Positions 25,019 through 35,321 of a stretch of DNA of 64,000 bases are shown in pieces. Numbering within the stretch: position 1 is the stretch's first letter; each line of letters begins with the position of its first letter. The stretch comes from Planctomycetaceae bacterium (GTDB taxonomy: Bacteria; Planctomycetota; Planctomycetia; Planctomycetales; Planctomycetaceae), in contig OMIV01000068.1 in the NCBI GenBank assembly GCA_900299185.1, positions 1 through 64,000 of the forward strand. The letters are read 5' to 3'. Made by a program: the position numbers and the translations under genes. The notes beneath the pieces were generated by a model. That model was not told where the DNA came from and made no database searches. It saw only the letters and a list, made by a program, of their open reading frames with translations.

Positions 25019-28000
25019 ATGGCTGCTCGTGTTGTGCCGTGCCCTCATTGTGAATCGAAAGTCAAAGCCAAGGATTCACTCGTTGGAAAATGGGTGACGT
25101 GTCCGTCGTGCGAGGGTGAGTTCCAAATCCCCAATGCAGACGAAGTCGCATCGAAAGAGCGAGTTCGACGTCGAGATCTTGACGACCTGGAATCGGCGAA
25201 TCGGCCAGTCCCGTTGGGGGATGACGAGGGCGATCTGGAAACGCTCGACGAGGCCATGCTTATCGATGACGAGCCTAAGGTGCGTTCGAAGCCCGCGCCG
25301 CGAGCAGTGTCTTCTCAAAGTCGTCGGCCTGCGCCGCGACGTCGGGCCGACGAAGACGATTGGGAAGATCGTGAACCCACCAAGAGCAATAACACGGCGC
25401 TGATTTTGGGATTGGTCTTGGGCGGGGGCTTTTGCTTTGTCGTGTTGCTTGCTGCTGCGGCCTTCGTCTTCTTTTGGACCAGACCGAATGGCAAATCGAT
25501 CGAAGTGGTTCAGCAAGTTGTTCCTCCGAAGCCACATAATCCAATTCAGCCAACTCCCTCGCCGCAACCCGACAACGCCAACGTTCAACCTCAGCCTGGG
25601 CCGATGCCGCCTGTCATTCCACAGCCGGTGAATCCGCAGCCTGTAGTGCCGCCGATCGTGCAGGCACCGCAGCCGAACCCAGCTCCCATCGCAGCCAATG
25701 TCTTGAAGTACTCGTGGCAGCCCAACCGCGAGTATCCGTATCGAATCACGATAGATGCCACTGTAGGACAAACTACTGAACGCACCACAGGGATTTGTTC
25801 GTACCAGGTTTCGGCTGCTCCCATTGCGATCAACACCGAACCTCAAAAGGGATCAGGCACTGCGTTTGTCATTAGCCCGGATGGATTACTTGTGACATGC
25901 GCGCATGTCGTCGGCGATGCTCGGACAATTGAGGTGCTCATTGGAGGCCAGAAGTATCCGGCTCAGATTGTCGCTCAGAATCCAACTCGCGATGTCGCTC
26001 TGATCCGCATTCAAGCCCAGAACCTGCCAACGGTTCCGCTAGGCGATTCAGAAGCCGTGCAGCTCGCTCAGACGATTCGAGTGATTGGCTTCCCGTTGTC
26101 CGACGTGCTTGGTCAGAACATCAAAGTCACGACCGGTACGGTGTCGGGACTCAATCAAGAACTCAGTAGCAAGATCATTCAGACGGATGCGAGCATCAAT
26201 CCTGGCAACAGCGGCGGGCCGGTCGCTAATGAGTTTGGCGAAGTCATTGGGATTGCCAGTGCCAAGCTCACGGGGCAAGACGTTTCGACTGTTGGATTTG
26301 CAGTTCCCATCAATGATGTGAAGACATTGCTGCAAGAACAGCAACTCAACGTGCCCGCTTCTGCTGCGGCGAAGCAAAAGCTTGATGGCCCGCTGCTCGC
26401 CGAGCGAATAACCCGAGCAACGGCTCTTGTGCATGTTGTTGTCGGGGCGAGTGAACGTCGCTCGAACCTGAAGTTCTCTGGCAACTTCAGCACAATTAAG
26501 TCTGCAACCGGCGGTGGCTTTGGCGGCATCCCCGCAATCCCGCGAGTTGAGGTCGGCAACGGCCAGTTGGTGCTGGATGAATTCGGCAAGGTGCTGCATT
26601 TCGAAGGCGAACAGCAACTGCCGTACTTGCTCGGACCATTGGGGCTAATGATCGTTGAACCCTTAAGCCCGTCGGGAATGGGGGGGTGGTCAGAGAGTTC
26701 TCAGACAACAATCACGCGCATCGAGTCGGACGGTTCGCCGTTCGGGATGTCTGGCTTCCGATCACGGTTTCGAGGCCCACCAGGCTTTCCTTCGCCGTTT
26801 GAAGACAAGCAAAAGAAGACCACCTACCAGGCCAGTGAGCAGGCGACTTATTCACTTGCTGATACCGTGAATGACTTTGTTGGCGTCAAACTGAAGTACG
26901 AACTCAAGTCGCACGATCACCCAACGAATCCTTTCGTGCATCTGAGGGGCGAGGGCTTGTGGCAGTTCAACAAAAAGGAAGGTGTTCCACATTCCGTCGA
27001 GCTGAAGATGCTACTGGCTCGGAATGCCGACAACGTGCAGATCAAGGTGCCGTTCACAGTGAGAATGGATTACGTCAATCCCCAAGCCTTGGCTGAAGAA
27101 CGTCGCGTGGCCGCCGAACGAGCTGTAGCGGTTCAGAAACAAAACGACGAGAAGTCTTGGGAAGAACTGCAGAAGCTCGCGCCGCCTCCGAAAACCAAGT
27201 TGGTTCAACGTTATCGATTCACCAACGAGGATCAGCCGAAAACCTTTGCTGTGAATGCTGCTGGCGAAGTACTCGTTGCGACAAATACTGGAATGCTTCG
27301 GCTATATGACCGAACGAAAGCGGACCCCGTGACAGAGTGGAAGTTGCCCTCTGCCAGCGTCAGCAGGATCTTGTTTAACTCGGATGGGAAGCTGACCGCC
27401 GTCGCGATCAATAAGCAGATCGGTCTTTTCGACTTGGCGACCAAGCAACAAACGAAGCTCCTGGATGGCACTTTCTTCGGGTTCGACCAAGCCGCACTTT
27501 CACCCGACGGTAAACGGGCTCTTGGCACGACCTTCAAAGGCGAAGCAGAGATCTTCGATGTTGAAACAGGTAATCGCTTCGAGCTGAAGATTGGTCTGTC
27601 CAATCTCGTGGGCCTGGCTCTCAGCGAAGATGGCCAGGCGGTGCATGCAATGAGTTCCGACAAGTATGCGGTCTTTACCTGGGACCGGAACCAGCCGGCG
27701 GTGAACCCTGTCACGCTCAATCGCGGACAAGTGGGGCATATTTGGGCGGCACGTATGGCTCCCAACGGAGATTCCGTCATTGTTGGAAGTCGCGATGCGT
27801 GGTGGTGGAGTGCGTCGAAGAACGAAGTCGTTAAGAAGCTGGAATGCCCCGCATCTCACCATCGAGGACTGGCACTTAGCCGCAAAGGCGACTTGTTTGC
27901 ATCATCCGAAAACAAGTCTGTGATGCTGCTTGATGTCGAGAAGAACGTCGTTGTGGAACGATGGGACGCCGACCCCAATAGCGTGCGCTCAATCGCCTTC

Positions 28001-28075
28001 TCGGACGATGGTCATTACTTGCTGACACTCGGAAACTCTCGAGTCTTGCAGTTGTGGGAGCTGCCGCAGAACTGA
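25019..28075 (+). CDS. Zinc-ribbon, single-pass membrane trypsin-like protease with C-terminal beta-propeller
   Basis: 1018 residues from ATG 25019. Domain order: N-terminal zinc ribbon (CPHC...CPSC, ~8-35); charged linker; membrane helix (~128-154); Pro/Gln/Asn-rich stretch; trypsin-like domain (~275-440) with His in LVTCAHVVGDA, Asp in RDVALIRIQ and Ser in INPGNSGGPV; a beta-rich region; and WD40-like repeats (~735-1018, DLATKQQTKLLDG, LLDVEKNVVVERWD, LQLWELP). The triad is complete, so it is likely an active HtrA-like endopeptidase, but without PDZ. The zinc ribbon should be cytoplasmic and the protease outside. Substrate unknown. Confidence 0.82.
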   Translation: MAARVVPCPHCESKVKAKDSLVGKWVTCPSCEGEFQIPNADEVASKERVRRRDLDDLESANRPVPLGDDEGDLETLDEAMLIDDEPKVRSKPAPRAVSSQSRRPAPRRRADEDDWEDREPTKSNNTALILGLVLGGGFCFVVLLAAAAFVFFWTRPNGKSIEVVQQVVPPKPHNPIQPTPSPQPDNANVQPQPGPMPPVIPQPVNPQPVVPPIVQAPQPNPAPIAANVLKYSWQPNREYPYRITIDATVGQTTERTTGICSYQVSAAPIAINTEPQKGSGTAFVISPDGLLVTCAHVVGDARTIEVLIGGQKYPAQIVAQNPTRDVALIRIQAQNLPTVPLGDSEAVQLAQTIRVIGFPLSDVLGQNIKVTTGTVSGLNQELSSKIIQTDASINPGNSGGPVANEFGEVIGIASAKLTGQDVSTVGFAVPINDVKTLLQEQQLNVPASAAAKQKLDGPLLAERITRATALVHVVVGASERRSNLKFSGNFSTIKSATGGGFGGIPAIPRVEVGNGQLVLDEFGKVLHFEGEQQLPYLLGPLGLMIVEPLSPSGMGGWSESSQTTITRIESDGSPFGMSGFRSRFRGPPGFPSPFEDKQKKTTYQASEQATYSLADTVNDFVGVKLKYELKSHDHPTNPFVHLRGEGLWQFNKKEGVPHSVELKMLLARNADNVQIKVPFTVRMDYVNPQALAEERRVAAERAVAVQKQNDEKSWEELQKLAPPPKTKLVQRYRFTNEDQPKTFAVNAAGEVLVATNTGMLRLYDRTKADPVTEWKLPSASVSRILFNSDGKLTAVAINKQIGLFDLATKQQTKLLDGTFFGFDQAALSPDGKRALGTTFKGEAEIFDVETGNRFELKIGLSNLVGLALSEDGQAVHAMSSDKYAVFTWDRNQPAVNPVTLNRGQVGHIWAARMAPNGDSVIVGSRDAWWWSASKNEVVKKLECPASHHRGLALSRKGDLFASSENKSVMLLDVEKNVVVERWDADPNSVRSIAFSDDGHYLLTLGNSRVLQLWELPQN

Positions 28076-28165
28076 CCTGTCGCGTGATTCTACAGTGCGT
28101 TTAGAGACTGTAATAGCGGGCCATTTGTGGCGCTGAAGCGTCGATGACAGGCGGCGCGATGTCGA

Positions 28166-29587
28166 TCACATCTCGCCTTTGATCTTTTGCAACTCTGCTC
28201 GTTCGGGCCTTTCCTTGTAGTAGGCATCCAAAGGATAGCAGCCCGAAACCATCCCATTGCGAGGCGCCGTCGTGCAGTCGCTAAACGTGCGGCAGATGTT
28301 TTTCCTTCTTAAAGGGCGGCCCGCTAGTACATCGGCCGGCAAGTCGGGATACGACAGCACCATGCGGCCGATCCCAATCGAATCTGCCCAGCCGGCTCGA
28401 ACGACAGCTTGCCCAACATTTGGCAGCCACTCTTGGAGATACGAATAAGCCGAGCCAACAACGATTAGGCTCGGATGTCGCAGCTTCAGCTCGCCGGTGG
28501 CGATTATTTGGCGAGCCACTCCGATGAGCGGATCTTCTGGTGGGAGATAGCCATCGGATGGTGGAAATGCTGCCGGGCGCTGCATGTGAGGGTTGTAGTA
28601 AGGGCTACCCGCAGTCGTACAAAGTAGGTCAATGTCGAGCTTCTTGAGTTGCTCAATAAACTGATGTGTTTCGCTGAGTTCGTATCCCAACCCCGTACCG
28701 TCCCCTCCAAATGCAAAGCGATATGGGCCTGATGCTGATCCTTGCCCGACACGATCAGGACCCGGCTGAAATGGCATGAAGTCGAAAATGCTCAACCTTA
28801 CGCCGATATCTAACTCGGGCGCAGTTGCACGAATACCTGATACAACTTCTCGCAGAAACCGAGTGCGATTCTCAAACGTCCCTCCAAACTCCCCTGGACG
28901 ATCAAAACCAGACAGAAACTCATGGCCGAGGTAGCCGTGGCAGTGCTTGATATCAACAAATGCGAAGCCAGCTCGCTGCGCTTGTTGACCCGCTCTTATG
29001 AAATCGTCGATTAGGCGTTTGATGTCATCATCGCTAAGTATCGCTTGGTCGTCATTGATACCGACTCGTCCGTCCAGAATTGGATGCCGATAAGCGACTC
29101 GTGGTTCGAGTCGCTTCTTATCAAAGGGCCGCGCAAATCGTCCCGAATGGGTAAGTTGCAATCCCACCAATAAATCATCTGTCGTACTAAAGTGCTCTTT
29201 GTGTGAGTGCGCTAGTATGTCCCGCAGGGCTGCGATCTCAGGAAGAGTGTCTTCGTTAAGTACAAGTTGATTGGGATTCGCCCGCCCGTCGGGGCGAACG
29301 GCAACGGCTTCGCCTCCCCATATCAGCTTGGCACCGCTTAGGCCAAAATTCCTCCATCGCCGCCTGACAAGTTCCGTCGGCCTGCCGTCTGAAGTACCGT
29401 CCCAGCCTTCCATTGGCAGAATACAAAACCGATTGCCGATCACGTATCGCGAACGTTTGATCGTCTGCGAAAGCGGACCCGTCGCCTCAAAGTCTCGTTC
29501 TGCCGGCAGTGTGATGCCTAATTCGCTGAGACGCTGCTGAAAGTCTTCAAATCGTTTCAGCGAAGACATGCTTGAGAACTGGGGCAT
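28166..29587 (-). CDS. NADH:flavin oxidoreductase/Old Yellow Enzyme family protein
   Basis: 473 residues; ATG 29587 or ATG 29569. [20 protein letters not shown] is the FMN-barrel start, LQLTHSGRF and [17 protein letters not shown] carry active-site residues, and [15 protein letters not shown] with ADSIGIGRM closes the barrel. The C-terminal Cys set ([20 protein letters not shown]) resembles an iron-sulfur-type spacing but lacks the classic CXXC. No NAD(P)-binding half follows, so it is shorter than 2,4-dienoyl-CoA reductase. Substrate unknown. Confidence 0.85.
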   Translation of the reverse strand: MPQFSSMSSLKRFEDFQQRLSELGITLPAERDFEATGPLSQTIKRSRYVIGNRFCILPMEGWDGTSDGRPTELVRRRWRNFGLSGAKLIWGGEAVAVRPDGRANPNQLVLNEDTLPEIAALRDILAHSHKEHFSTTDDLLVGLQLTHSGRFARPFDKKRLEPRVAYRHPILDGRVGINDDQAILSDDDIKRLIDDFIRAGQQAQRAGFAFVDIKHCHGYLGHEFLSGFDRPGEFGGTFENRTRFLREVVSGIRATAPELDIGVRLSIFDFMPFQPGPDRVGQGSASGPYRFAFGGDGTGLGYELSETHQFIEQLKKLDIDLLCTTAGSPYYNPHMQRPAAFPPSDGYLPPEDPLIGVARQIIATGELKLRHPSLIVVGSAYSYLQEWLPNVGQAVVRAGWADSIGIGRMVLSYPDLPADVLAGRPLRRKNICRTFSDCTTAPRNGMVSGCYPLDAYYKERPERAELQKIKGEM

Positions 29588-29664
29588 ACATCACCGTGAT
29601 TATCAATCAACAGGTTCTTGCGAGATCAAACCCGCTCTCCGAGGTTGACCCGAATAAACGAAAC

Positions 29665-29700
29665 GAGCGGCAAACGTCTCAAGAACGCCGTCTGCCGCTC
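29665..29700 (-). terminator. Intrinsic terminator after the D-isomer dehydrogenase
   Basis: A 12-bp stem with one mismatch that becomes G-U in RNA (29665-29676 with 29689-29700), 12-base loop. On the minus strand it is followed by T-rich CGTTTCGTTTATT. It lies 35 bases after the dehydrogenase stop. Confidence 0.7.
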
Positions 29701-29735
29701 ATGTCAGATTCAATGTCGGACGCTCTCAAGTGTTT

Positions 29736-30716
29736 TTACCACTTCCAGTCCGTAACACCATTGAGATTCACAACACACGCCTTCGGCCAGCCACCATTCT
29801 TAAGAGTAACAATACTCTCTGCCGACATCTTGAACGTATCGTGATGTGACTCCTGATCGAGCCCAGCAACGTGACCAGCGAGCATGACGTTTTCCATTTT
29901 CAGAAGCGGCGAATCAGGCGGCAGCGGTTCAACAGCGAATACGTCCAAACCTGCGGCTCTAATGACTCCTGTCTGTAATGCCTCAATAAGATCAGGCTCG
30001 TTTATCAATGAACCGCGAGCGGTGTTGATAAGCACCGACGTTCGCTTCATTTTTGAGAACATCGCCTTATTGAACATGCCCTTGGTTTCAGCAGTCGATG
30101 GCAAGTGAAGCGTTATAAAATCAGATTGGGATACGATCTGATCGAGTCCAACTAGCTCAAGGCTCCACTTCGAAACAAACTCAAGATTGGGGTAGGGCTC
30201 GTAGACTAGGACTTTCAACCCAAGGCCAACTGCTCGGGTTGCTACTGCTTGACCAATTCGACCTAAACCAAGAATGCCGATCGTCTGACCCATGATTCTA
30301 GGATAGGCGACTCGCTTCCATTGGTTTCGCCGGATCTCGTGGTCAATCGCGGGGAAGCCCCGTCCTAAGCCCATTAGCATAGCAATCGTGTGCTCGGCGA
30401 CCGCGTGATGGTTCACACCCGGAGTAGTGCAAACAACGATCCCCATTTCATCACAGGTCGGGAGATGAACTGCGTCAAACCCAACTCCAGTTCTCGCAAT
30501 CACTCGAAGTTGTGGATTGGCCTTCAATACCCTTGGAGTGTAGGGTTCAGATCCGGCTACTACTCCAACGCAGCCCTCCAGTGCCGCAATCAGATCATCT
30601 TCTCGATACAGATTTGCTTTCGGGTCAGCATATATAATCTCAAAGCCGGCTAGCTGCAGAATTGATTCGTGCGGAGCGCCGCGGCCGTTAAGAGAAAATG
30701 TGGCAATTCTTGACAT
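29736..30716 (-). CDS. D-isomer-specific 2-hydroxyacid dehydrogenase (phosphoglycerate dehydrogenase-like)
   Basis: 326 residues; ATG 30716 (MSRIATFSLNG) fits the family start. VIARTGVGFDAVHL carries the substrate Arg, GQTIGILGLGRIGQAVATRA is the NAD Rossmann loop, SVLINTARGSLINEPDLIEAL and VMLAGHVAG (catalytic His) complete the fold. It is short, without an ACT or extra regulatory domain, so serA function is not assured. It lies about 100 bases after rpoZ and ends at a hairpin. Confidence 0.88.
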   Translation of the reverse strand: MSRIATFSLNGRGAPHESILQLAGFEIIYADPKANLYREDDLIAALEGCVGVVAGSEPYTPRVLKANPQLRVIARTGVGFDAVHLPTCDEMGIVVCTTPGVNHHAVAEHTIAMLMGLGRGFPAIDHEIRRNQWKRVAYPRIMGQTIGILGLGRIGQAVATRAVGLGLKVLVYEPYPNLEFVSKWSLELVGLDQIVSQSDFITLHLPSTAETKGMFNKAMFSKMKRTSVLINTARGSLINEPDLIEALQTGVIRAAGLDVFAVEPLPPDSPLLKMENVMLAGHVAGLDQESHHDTFKMSAESIVTLKNGGWPKACVVNLNGVTDWKW

Positions 30717-30817
30717 GGCTAATCCGTGCTTTCGAATGGCGAATGAATAAAAGAATCTCGTAAATGAACGCGGCCAATGCTCACGCACTGGCCACGAATA
30801 AGCACTTCGAAAAACTA

Positions 30818-31096
30818 CTACTTCATGTCGTCAACAGTTGGTCCACCATCGCTATTGGCAACGTCTGGCGCTTGTTCGCCAGTTGGTCGAGTTACCAGCG
30901 TGCCCGTGGTGTCGAGGTAAATCTTATCTTGAATGATTTCTTGAATAACGATCGAGATTTGATTTTTGGTTTGCATGTCAACCAGCGGGCGAGCACCGCG
31001 ATTCAGTGCAACAAGACGCTTCTGCATCAAGGCGCACAAGCGAAAGCGACCACCAACTTTTTGAACGAGCGAGTCGTCTAAGAGTTCTTCGTGCAT
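30818..31096 (-). CDS. rpoZ: DNA-directed RNA polymerase omega subunit
   Basis: 92 residues. The N-terminus LDDSLVQKVGGRFRLCALMQKRLVALNRGARPLV matches omega, which supports folding of the beta-prime subunit, and the tail (about 50 residues) is acidic and longer. It overlaps gmk by 19 bases, the classical gmk-rpoZ order. Confidence 0.85.
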   Translation of the reverse strand: MHEELLDDSLVQKVGGRFRLCALMQKRLVALNRGARPLVDMQTKNQISIVIQEIIQDKIYLDTTGTLVTRPTGEQAPDVANSDGGPTVDDMK

Positions 31097-31695
31097 GTTG
31101 AATTCCCCTTCTGAGCGATAAGTATCTGAGTGATTTCGTGAACTGCACGATCGAGTTGATCGTTGCAGACTTGATATTTATAGACGTGCGCTGATTCTAA
31201 CTCGCGGCGAGCATTTGCAAGTCGACGCTGAATGACCTCTTCCGATTCTGTACCTCGACCACGTAGGCGTCGTTCGTAATCACCGTCCGAAGCGGCTCGA
31301 ATAAAGATGGAGATGGCATCGGGATACAGTTCCATGACTCGCCGAGCGCCATTTACATCAATCTCGAGAAACGGCAATCCACCGACACTCCATGCACGCT
31401 CCAATTCCGACTTGAGAGTTCCGTACCAAAAGCCGGACGCGTAAACGTTCTCAAACTCAACAAACTCACCATTCAGGCGTCGATGTTGAAATTCTTCGTT
31501 AGTTATGTAGTAGTAATCTTCTCCCTCGACTTCACCAATTCGCTTGGGGCGAGTTGTCGCCGAAATCATCTTTACCAATTTAATCGGGCATTCGGTCATA
31601 AGTCGATTCACGATCGTCGACTTTCCACTGCCGCTTGGCCCTGAAAGGATTACAACAGTGCGATCTCCAAATTGTTCATGGGATGATTCCATCAT
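31078..31695 (-). CDS. gmk: Guanylate kinase
   Basis: 205 residues; ATG 31695 or 31692. It phosphorylates GMP to GDP. VVILSGPSGSGKSTIVNRL is the P-loop, ISATTRPKRIGEVEGEDYYY the GMP-binding block, FVEFENVYASGFWYGT and GLPFLEIDVNGARRV the core, and SDGDYERRLRGRGTESEEVIQRRL the lid. Middle gene of yicC-gmk-rpoZ. Confidence 0.95.
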   Translation of the reverse strand: MMESSHEQFGDRTVVILSGPSGSGKSTIVNRLMTECPIKLVKMISATTRPKRIGEVEGEDYYYITNEEFQHRRLNGEFVEFENVYASGFWYGTLKSELERAWSVGGLPFLEIDVNGARRVMELYPDAISIFIRAASDGDYERRLRGRGTESEEVIQRRLANARRELESAHVYKYQVCNDQLDRAVHEITQILIAQKGNSTCTKNS

Positions 31696-31726
31696 AGTCT
31701 GCGCCCGAGCTCTGGCTCGCTATTTG

Positions 31727-32611
31727 TTATTCAACGTTCTGTAGGATCTCTTTAATTCGCTCTGCCGCTAGCTTCATTTCAACCACGCAATGAGCCGCTT
31801 GGACATCCGCTGTTTTTGAGCCGATTGTGTTAATCTCCCGTACCATCTCCTGGCTCAAAAAATCCAATCGGCGCCCTTGAGACTCTCTGTCTGACAATAG
31901 CTTTATGAATTGATCGAGGTGGCAGGTTAGTCGTGTGATCTCTTCGTTGATATCGGAGCGGTCTGCGTATATGGCGACGTCTCGAACGATGTCGGCGGGC
32001 GAAATCGAAGCTACGGTTCCCGCTAAGAGTTCTGTAACACGCTGGATCAGTTTGTCTCGGTATTCAAGGACTAGTTCCTTTGTGCGGGTGCGAACAATGT
32101 CGAGCTGTCTTCTCATCTCATTGCAGAGTTGGGCTAAGCCATCCGCCATAACCTGCCCCTCCGCTTTTCGGAAGGAAGTCATGGCATTTAATGCGTCCGT
32201 TAAAACGCTGTCTATTAATGGCCATTGTTCCCGAACATCGAATCGGTCACCAAATCGATCTGCCACTACTCCTGGTAGAGAAAGTAGGTTTGTTGCCAAA
32301 GATTCTTCTGAAAGCGTCATTTGGCTTGCGACAGCCCGGAGCGAACTCCAGTAGCCCTGCAATACAGCATTGTCGAGTTGATACCGGTTGCTCCGCCCAA
32401 CCGCACTCACTCGCAAGCTGACATTAACTGTCCCTCGTGCAACGTGATCCCGAACGGCTCGTTCAATTTCAGGCTCTATCGCAGATGCGCATTCTGGTAT
32501 TCGTGTGGAAATCCTTAAAGACCTATTGTTGACGGCTTTGACTTCGACAGATATTTCGAATTCTGCGGTCGACTTAGCCGCTTGTCCAAACCCGGTCATG
32601 CTAATTAGCAC
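31727..32611 (-). CDS. yicC: YicC family endoribonuclease-like protein
   Basis: 294 residues. MISMTGFG-type start (MLISMTGFGQAAK), VEVKAVNNRSLRISTRIPE, and the C-terminal GRRLDFLSQEMVREINTIGSKT block are hallmarks of YicC. The family includes RNA-cleaving proteins. First gene of the yicC-gmk-rpoZ group, 31 bases before gmk. Confidence 0.93.
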   Translation of the reverse strand: MLISMTGFGQAAKSTAEFEISVEVKAVNNRSLRISTRIPECASAIEPEIERAVRDHVARGTVNVSLRVSAVGRSNRYQLDNAVLQGYWSSLRAVASQMTLSEESLATNLLSLPGVVADRFGDRFDVREQWPLIDSVLTDALNAMTSFRKAEGQVMADGLAQLCNEMRRQLDIVRTRTKELVLEYRDKLIQRVTELLAGTVASISPADIVRDVAIYADRSDINEEITRLTCHLDQFIKLLSDRESQGRRLDFLSQEMVREINTIGSKTADVQAAHCVVEMKLAAERIKEILQNVE

Positions 32612-32668
32612 GGGAGCGACCTCTATATGGTGCTATGGCAATTTGGCCTAGTACAAACAGGTAATGAA

Positions 32669-33106
32669 TCACTCGCCGCTCTTTTGAGTGCTGGTTCCTG
32701 GCTTTGAATCTTCCACTTTAGGAGTGGTGTCTACCGGTGTAGAGCCGTTGTCAGCAGAAACCTTCGAAGTCGCCTCTTCGTCGGTCGTAGTAGTCTCGGG
32801 TGTAGTAGGCTTTGAATCGATCGACTTGTTGTCCGACGACGCTTTCGAAGGCTGTTTAGTGCCCCGATAAACCTTCGTTTCACTCCGCATCATGATGCCG
32901 GTGACTGCGTTGAGAATGAACCACAGTAGAATTACGACGATGGTGATTCTCGTGAATACGTCGCCGGCCCGGGTGCCAATGGCACTCTGTCCTCCAGCAC
33001 CACCGAATGCGCCGGCTAGTCCGCCGCCGCGGCCGCGTTGAATGAGAATCAGGAGGATTAGAAAGACGCTTAAGGCGACTGTTAGTAGCAGCATAAACGT
33101 GGGCAT
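32669..33106 (-). CDS. secG: Preprotein translocase subunit SecG
   Basis: 145 residues. ATG 33106 is preferred over 33115 because AGAGGA is then ten bases upstream. Two helices (MLLLTVALSVFLILLILIQ and ITIVVILLWFILNAVTGIMM) flank the GRGGGLAGAFGGAGGQSAIGTRAG loop, the SecG signature. The C-terminal ~70 residues are Ser/Thr/Lys/Glu-rich and likely disordered. Lies 127 bases after tpiA, the usual pairing. Confidence 0.9.
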   Translation of the reverse strand: MPTFMLLLTVALSVFLILLILIQRGRGGGLAGAFGGAGGQSAIGTRAGDVFTRITIVVILLWFILNAVTGIMMRSETKVYRGTKQPSKASSDNKSIDSKPTTPETTTTDEEATSKVSADNGSTPVDTTPKVEDSKPGTSTQKSGE

Positions 33107-33233
33107 GAGTCGCATTTCCTCTGAGACAGGTTCTCGCTGGCCGGGAATCAGGTTTTATTCAAGAAGTTTAAATCGAGGTGCTGGATAGCTTGTTTTTGGC
33201 GTGACGAATTAGCGGGTTGAGATGAGTGTTAAA

Positions 33234-34010
33234 CTATTTCGTGCTAGAAGAGTCTGCTGCAGATTGAATGATTGAGTTAAAACTCTTTGCATCCAAGCTT
33301 GCTCCGCCAACCAACGCGCCATCTACGTTTGGTTGCGACAGTAAGCCGAGTGCGTTGTCGGCTTTGACGCTGCCGCCGTATAGAATCCGCATGTCGCCGG
33401 CTACAGATGCTCCGAAACGCGTCGAGATCCAGCTTCGTATATAGGCATGAGCGGCTTCTGCTTGTTCGTTTGTTGCAACGAGCCCCGTCCCGATTGCCCA
33501 TACAGGCTCGTATGCGATTACGATTCTCTCTAAGGCTGAAGTTTCAAGATCCGTGAATGCGCCATTCAACTGCATTTCTAGGAGCGCTTCAGTCTGATTA
33601 TTTTGTCGTTCTTCTTTCTTCTCGCCGACGCAAAGAAAAACATTTAATCCCAACTGGATCGCACGCTTAATTTTTTGATTGATGACAGAATCTGTTTCGT
33701 TGTGGTAAGTCCGTCGCTCGCTGTGTCCGATGATGGTCCACTTGCATCCAACGTCAAGTAGCATTTCGGCTGCAGTTTCGCCGGTGAAGGCTCCCGGCCC
33801 TTTTCCTGAAACGTCTTGCCCGCCGAGGCCAATTGAGGTTCCTTCGATTAGTCCTGACACCAATTTGAGATAAGGAGCTGGGGGACAAAAGACGACTTCG
33901 ACCGTATTGGTATTAGTGGTACTGCCGTCTCGAATCTGAACTGCTAATTCACTCGCTGTTGAAGATGTGAGATTCATCTTCCAGTTTCCGACCACCATCA
34001 GTTTTCGCAT
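33234..34010 (-). CDS. tpiA: Triosephosphate isomerase
   Basis: 258 residues. VGNWKMN (catalytic Asn and Lys), IIGHSERR (His), VIAYEPVWAIGTGLVAT (Glu) and ILYGGSVKADNA with VDGALVGGASL (phosphate loop) are complete. Interconverts dihydroxyacetone phosphate and glyceraldehyde 3-phosphate in the cytoplasm. Codon third bases are markedly AT-richer than in the flanking exported-protein genes. Confidence 0.96.
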   Translation of the reverse strand: MRKLMVVGNWKMNLTSSTASELAVQIRDGSTTNTNTVEVVFCPPAPYLKLVSGLIEGTSIGLGGQDVSGKGPGAFTGETAAEMLLDVGCKWTIIGHSERRTYHNETDSVINQKIKRAIQLGLNVFLCVGEKKEERQNNQTEALLEMQLNGAFTDLETSALERIVIAYEPVWAIGTGLVATNEQAEAAHAYIRSWISTRFGASVAGDMRILYGGSVKADNALGLLSQPNVDGALVGGASLDAKSFNSIIQSAADSSSTK

Positions 34011-34046
34011 TTTTGTCTTGTTTTTCTGAAGGTCACTAAATCGCTT

Positions 34047-34105
34047 AACCGCGACCTCGCGCCCTGCGGTGCCGTGAATTCGGCCAGCTGGCGAGAGTCG
34101 CGGTT
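34047..34105. repeat. Imperfect palindrome between pheA and tpiA
   Basis: AACCGCGAC (34047-34055) pairs with GTCGCGGTT (34097-34105). Five further pairs (CTCGC with GCGAG) continue inward past a one-base bulge. The loop is about 30 bases. It may end the pheA transcript; no T-run follows. Confidence 0.45.
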
Positions 34106-34160
34106 TGAACGTGCGGACTTGCCGCGATGGGATTATTAAGGTTGTAGGATCGCTGTGCTG

Positions 34161-35321
34161 TTAATTAACCATGTCACACCGGGGATACGATCCGAGGACT
34201 TCCAGTCGAACAGCGTTTTTGGCCAGAGCTTCGAGTGCTCGCTTCACCTTGGCGTCCTTTTGATGGCCCTCGAAGTCGAGGAAGAAAAGGTAACCAGTTT
34301 CGGGTTGGCGAAGTGGGAAGGACTCTATCCAACTGAGGTTGATCTTGTTGTCTTTGAAGATCGTTAGTGAATCTGCCAATGCTCCAGGTTTATGTGGGAT
34401 TTGGAGCAGTAGAGCCGTGCGATCTCCGCCTGTTGGATTCAGGGCTAAATCTCCGATCACAGCAAATCGAGTAACATTGTTTTTGTTGTCTTGGATGGAT
34501 TCGGCGATTACTTGGAGTCCGTATTCCGCTGCAGCCTTTGAGCTTGCTATCGCTGCTGCCCCAGGCTTGTCTCGTGCAAGCTGCGCAGCTGTGGATGTGC
34601 TCGTAACGTCATGGAGCCTGACCTGCGGCATGTGGCGATTCAGCCAATTTCGGCACTGAGAAAAAGCTTGTGGTTTACTGTAAATCTCCATGATCTCGCT
34701 GCGACTACATTTAGCAACGAGGTTATGTTGAACGCTGATTTGGACTTCCCCGCAAATACGAAGCGGGAGCCGTGTGAACATGTCAAGTGTATCAACTATG
34801 CGTCCATCGGTGCTGTTTTCGATGGGTACGATACCAAATTCTGCATGCCCACGGTTAACTTCTTCAAATACAGAGGCGATTGTGGTTACAGGTATCAAAT
34901 CGGCCGATTCGCCGAATCGTTCAATTGCCGCTTGGTGCGAATAACTGTGTGACGGGCCGAGATATGCGACTCGTTGAGTTTTGACGCTCCGTCTAGCACT
35001 GCTGATAAGTTGTCGGAAGATTGATCGGATCGCGTCGTTAGTTACGGGGCCGGAGTTGGCTTGCTGTACTGCGGCAACGACCTCGTCGTCGATTTGCGGA
35101 GTGAAGACTGCTTGTCGGACATTTTCTTGGGCAGAAATCCAATCAACCGCAAGAGCCGTTCGTTCATTTATCAGTTTGAGAATCTGCTGATCTAGCTTCG
35201 AGATTTGAGGAAGTAGGCTCTCAGATGTTGGTCGCCGCTTTGGCGCAGAGACTGCTGGTTTGCTGCGTTCTGCTGACGGTTGGGCCGACTTCTTTTTAAC
35301 TGCAGTCTTCTTCTTGGCCAT
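34161..35321 (-). CDS. pheA: Bifunctional chorismate mutase/prephenate dehydratase
   Basis: 386 residues. A Lys-rich disordered leader (first ~30 residues) precedes an AroQ-type chorismate mutase (~35-115: [22 protein letters not shown]). The prephenate dehydratase domain has [28 protein letters not shown] and [10 protein letters not shown] (the TRF motif). The ACT domain (~300-380: [26 protein letters not shown]) is the phenylalanine-binding regulatory site. Two steps from chorismate to phenylpyruvate. The leader extension is unusual. Confidence 0.95.
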   Translation of the reverse strand: MAKKKTAVKKKSAQPSAERSKPAVSAPKRRPTSESLLPQISKLDQQILKLINERTALAVDWISAQENVRQAVFTPQIDDEVVAAVQQANSGPVTNDAIRSIFRQLISSARRSVKTQRVAYLGPSHSYSHQAAIERFGESADLIPVTTIASVFEEVNRGHAEFGIVPIENSTDGRIVDTLDMFTRLPLRICGEVQISVQHNLVAKCSRSEIMEIYSKPQAFSQCRNWLNRHMPQVRLHDVTSTSTAAQLARDKPGAAAIASSKAAAEYGLQVIAESIQDNKNNVTRFAVIGDLALNPTGGDRTALLLQIPHKPGALADSLTIFKDNKINLSWIESFPLRQPETGYLFFLDFEGHQKDAKVKRALEALAKNAVRLEVLGSYPRCDMVN

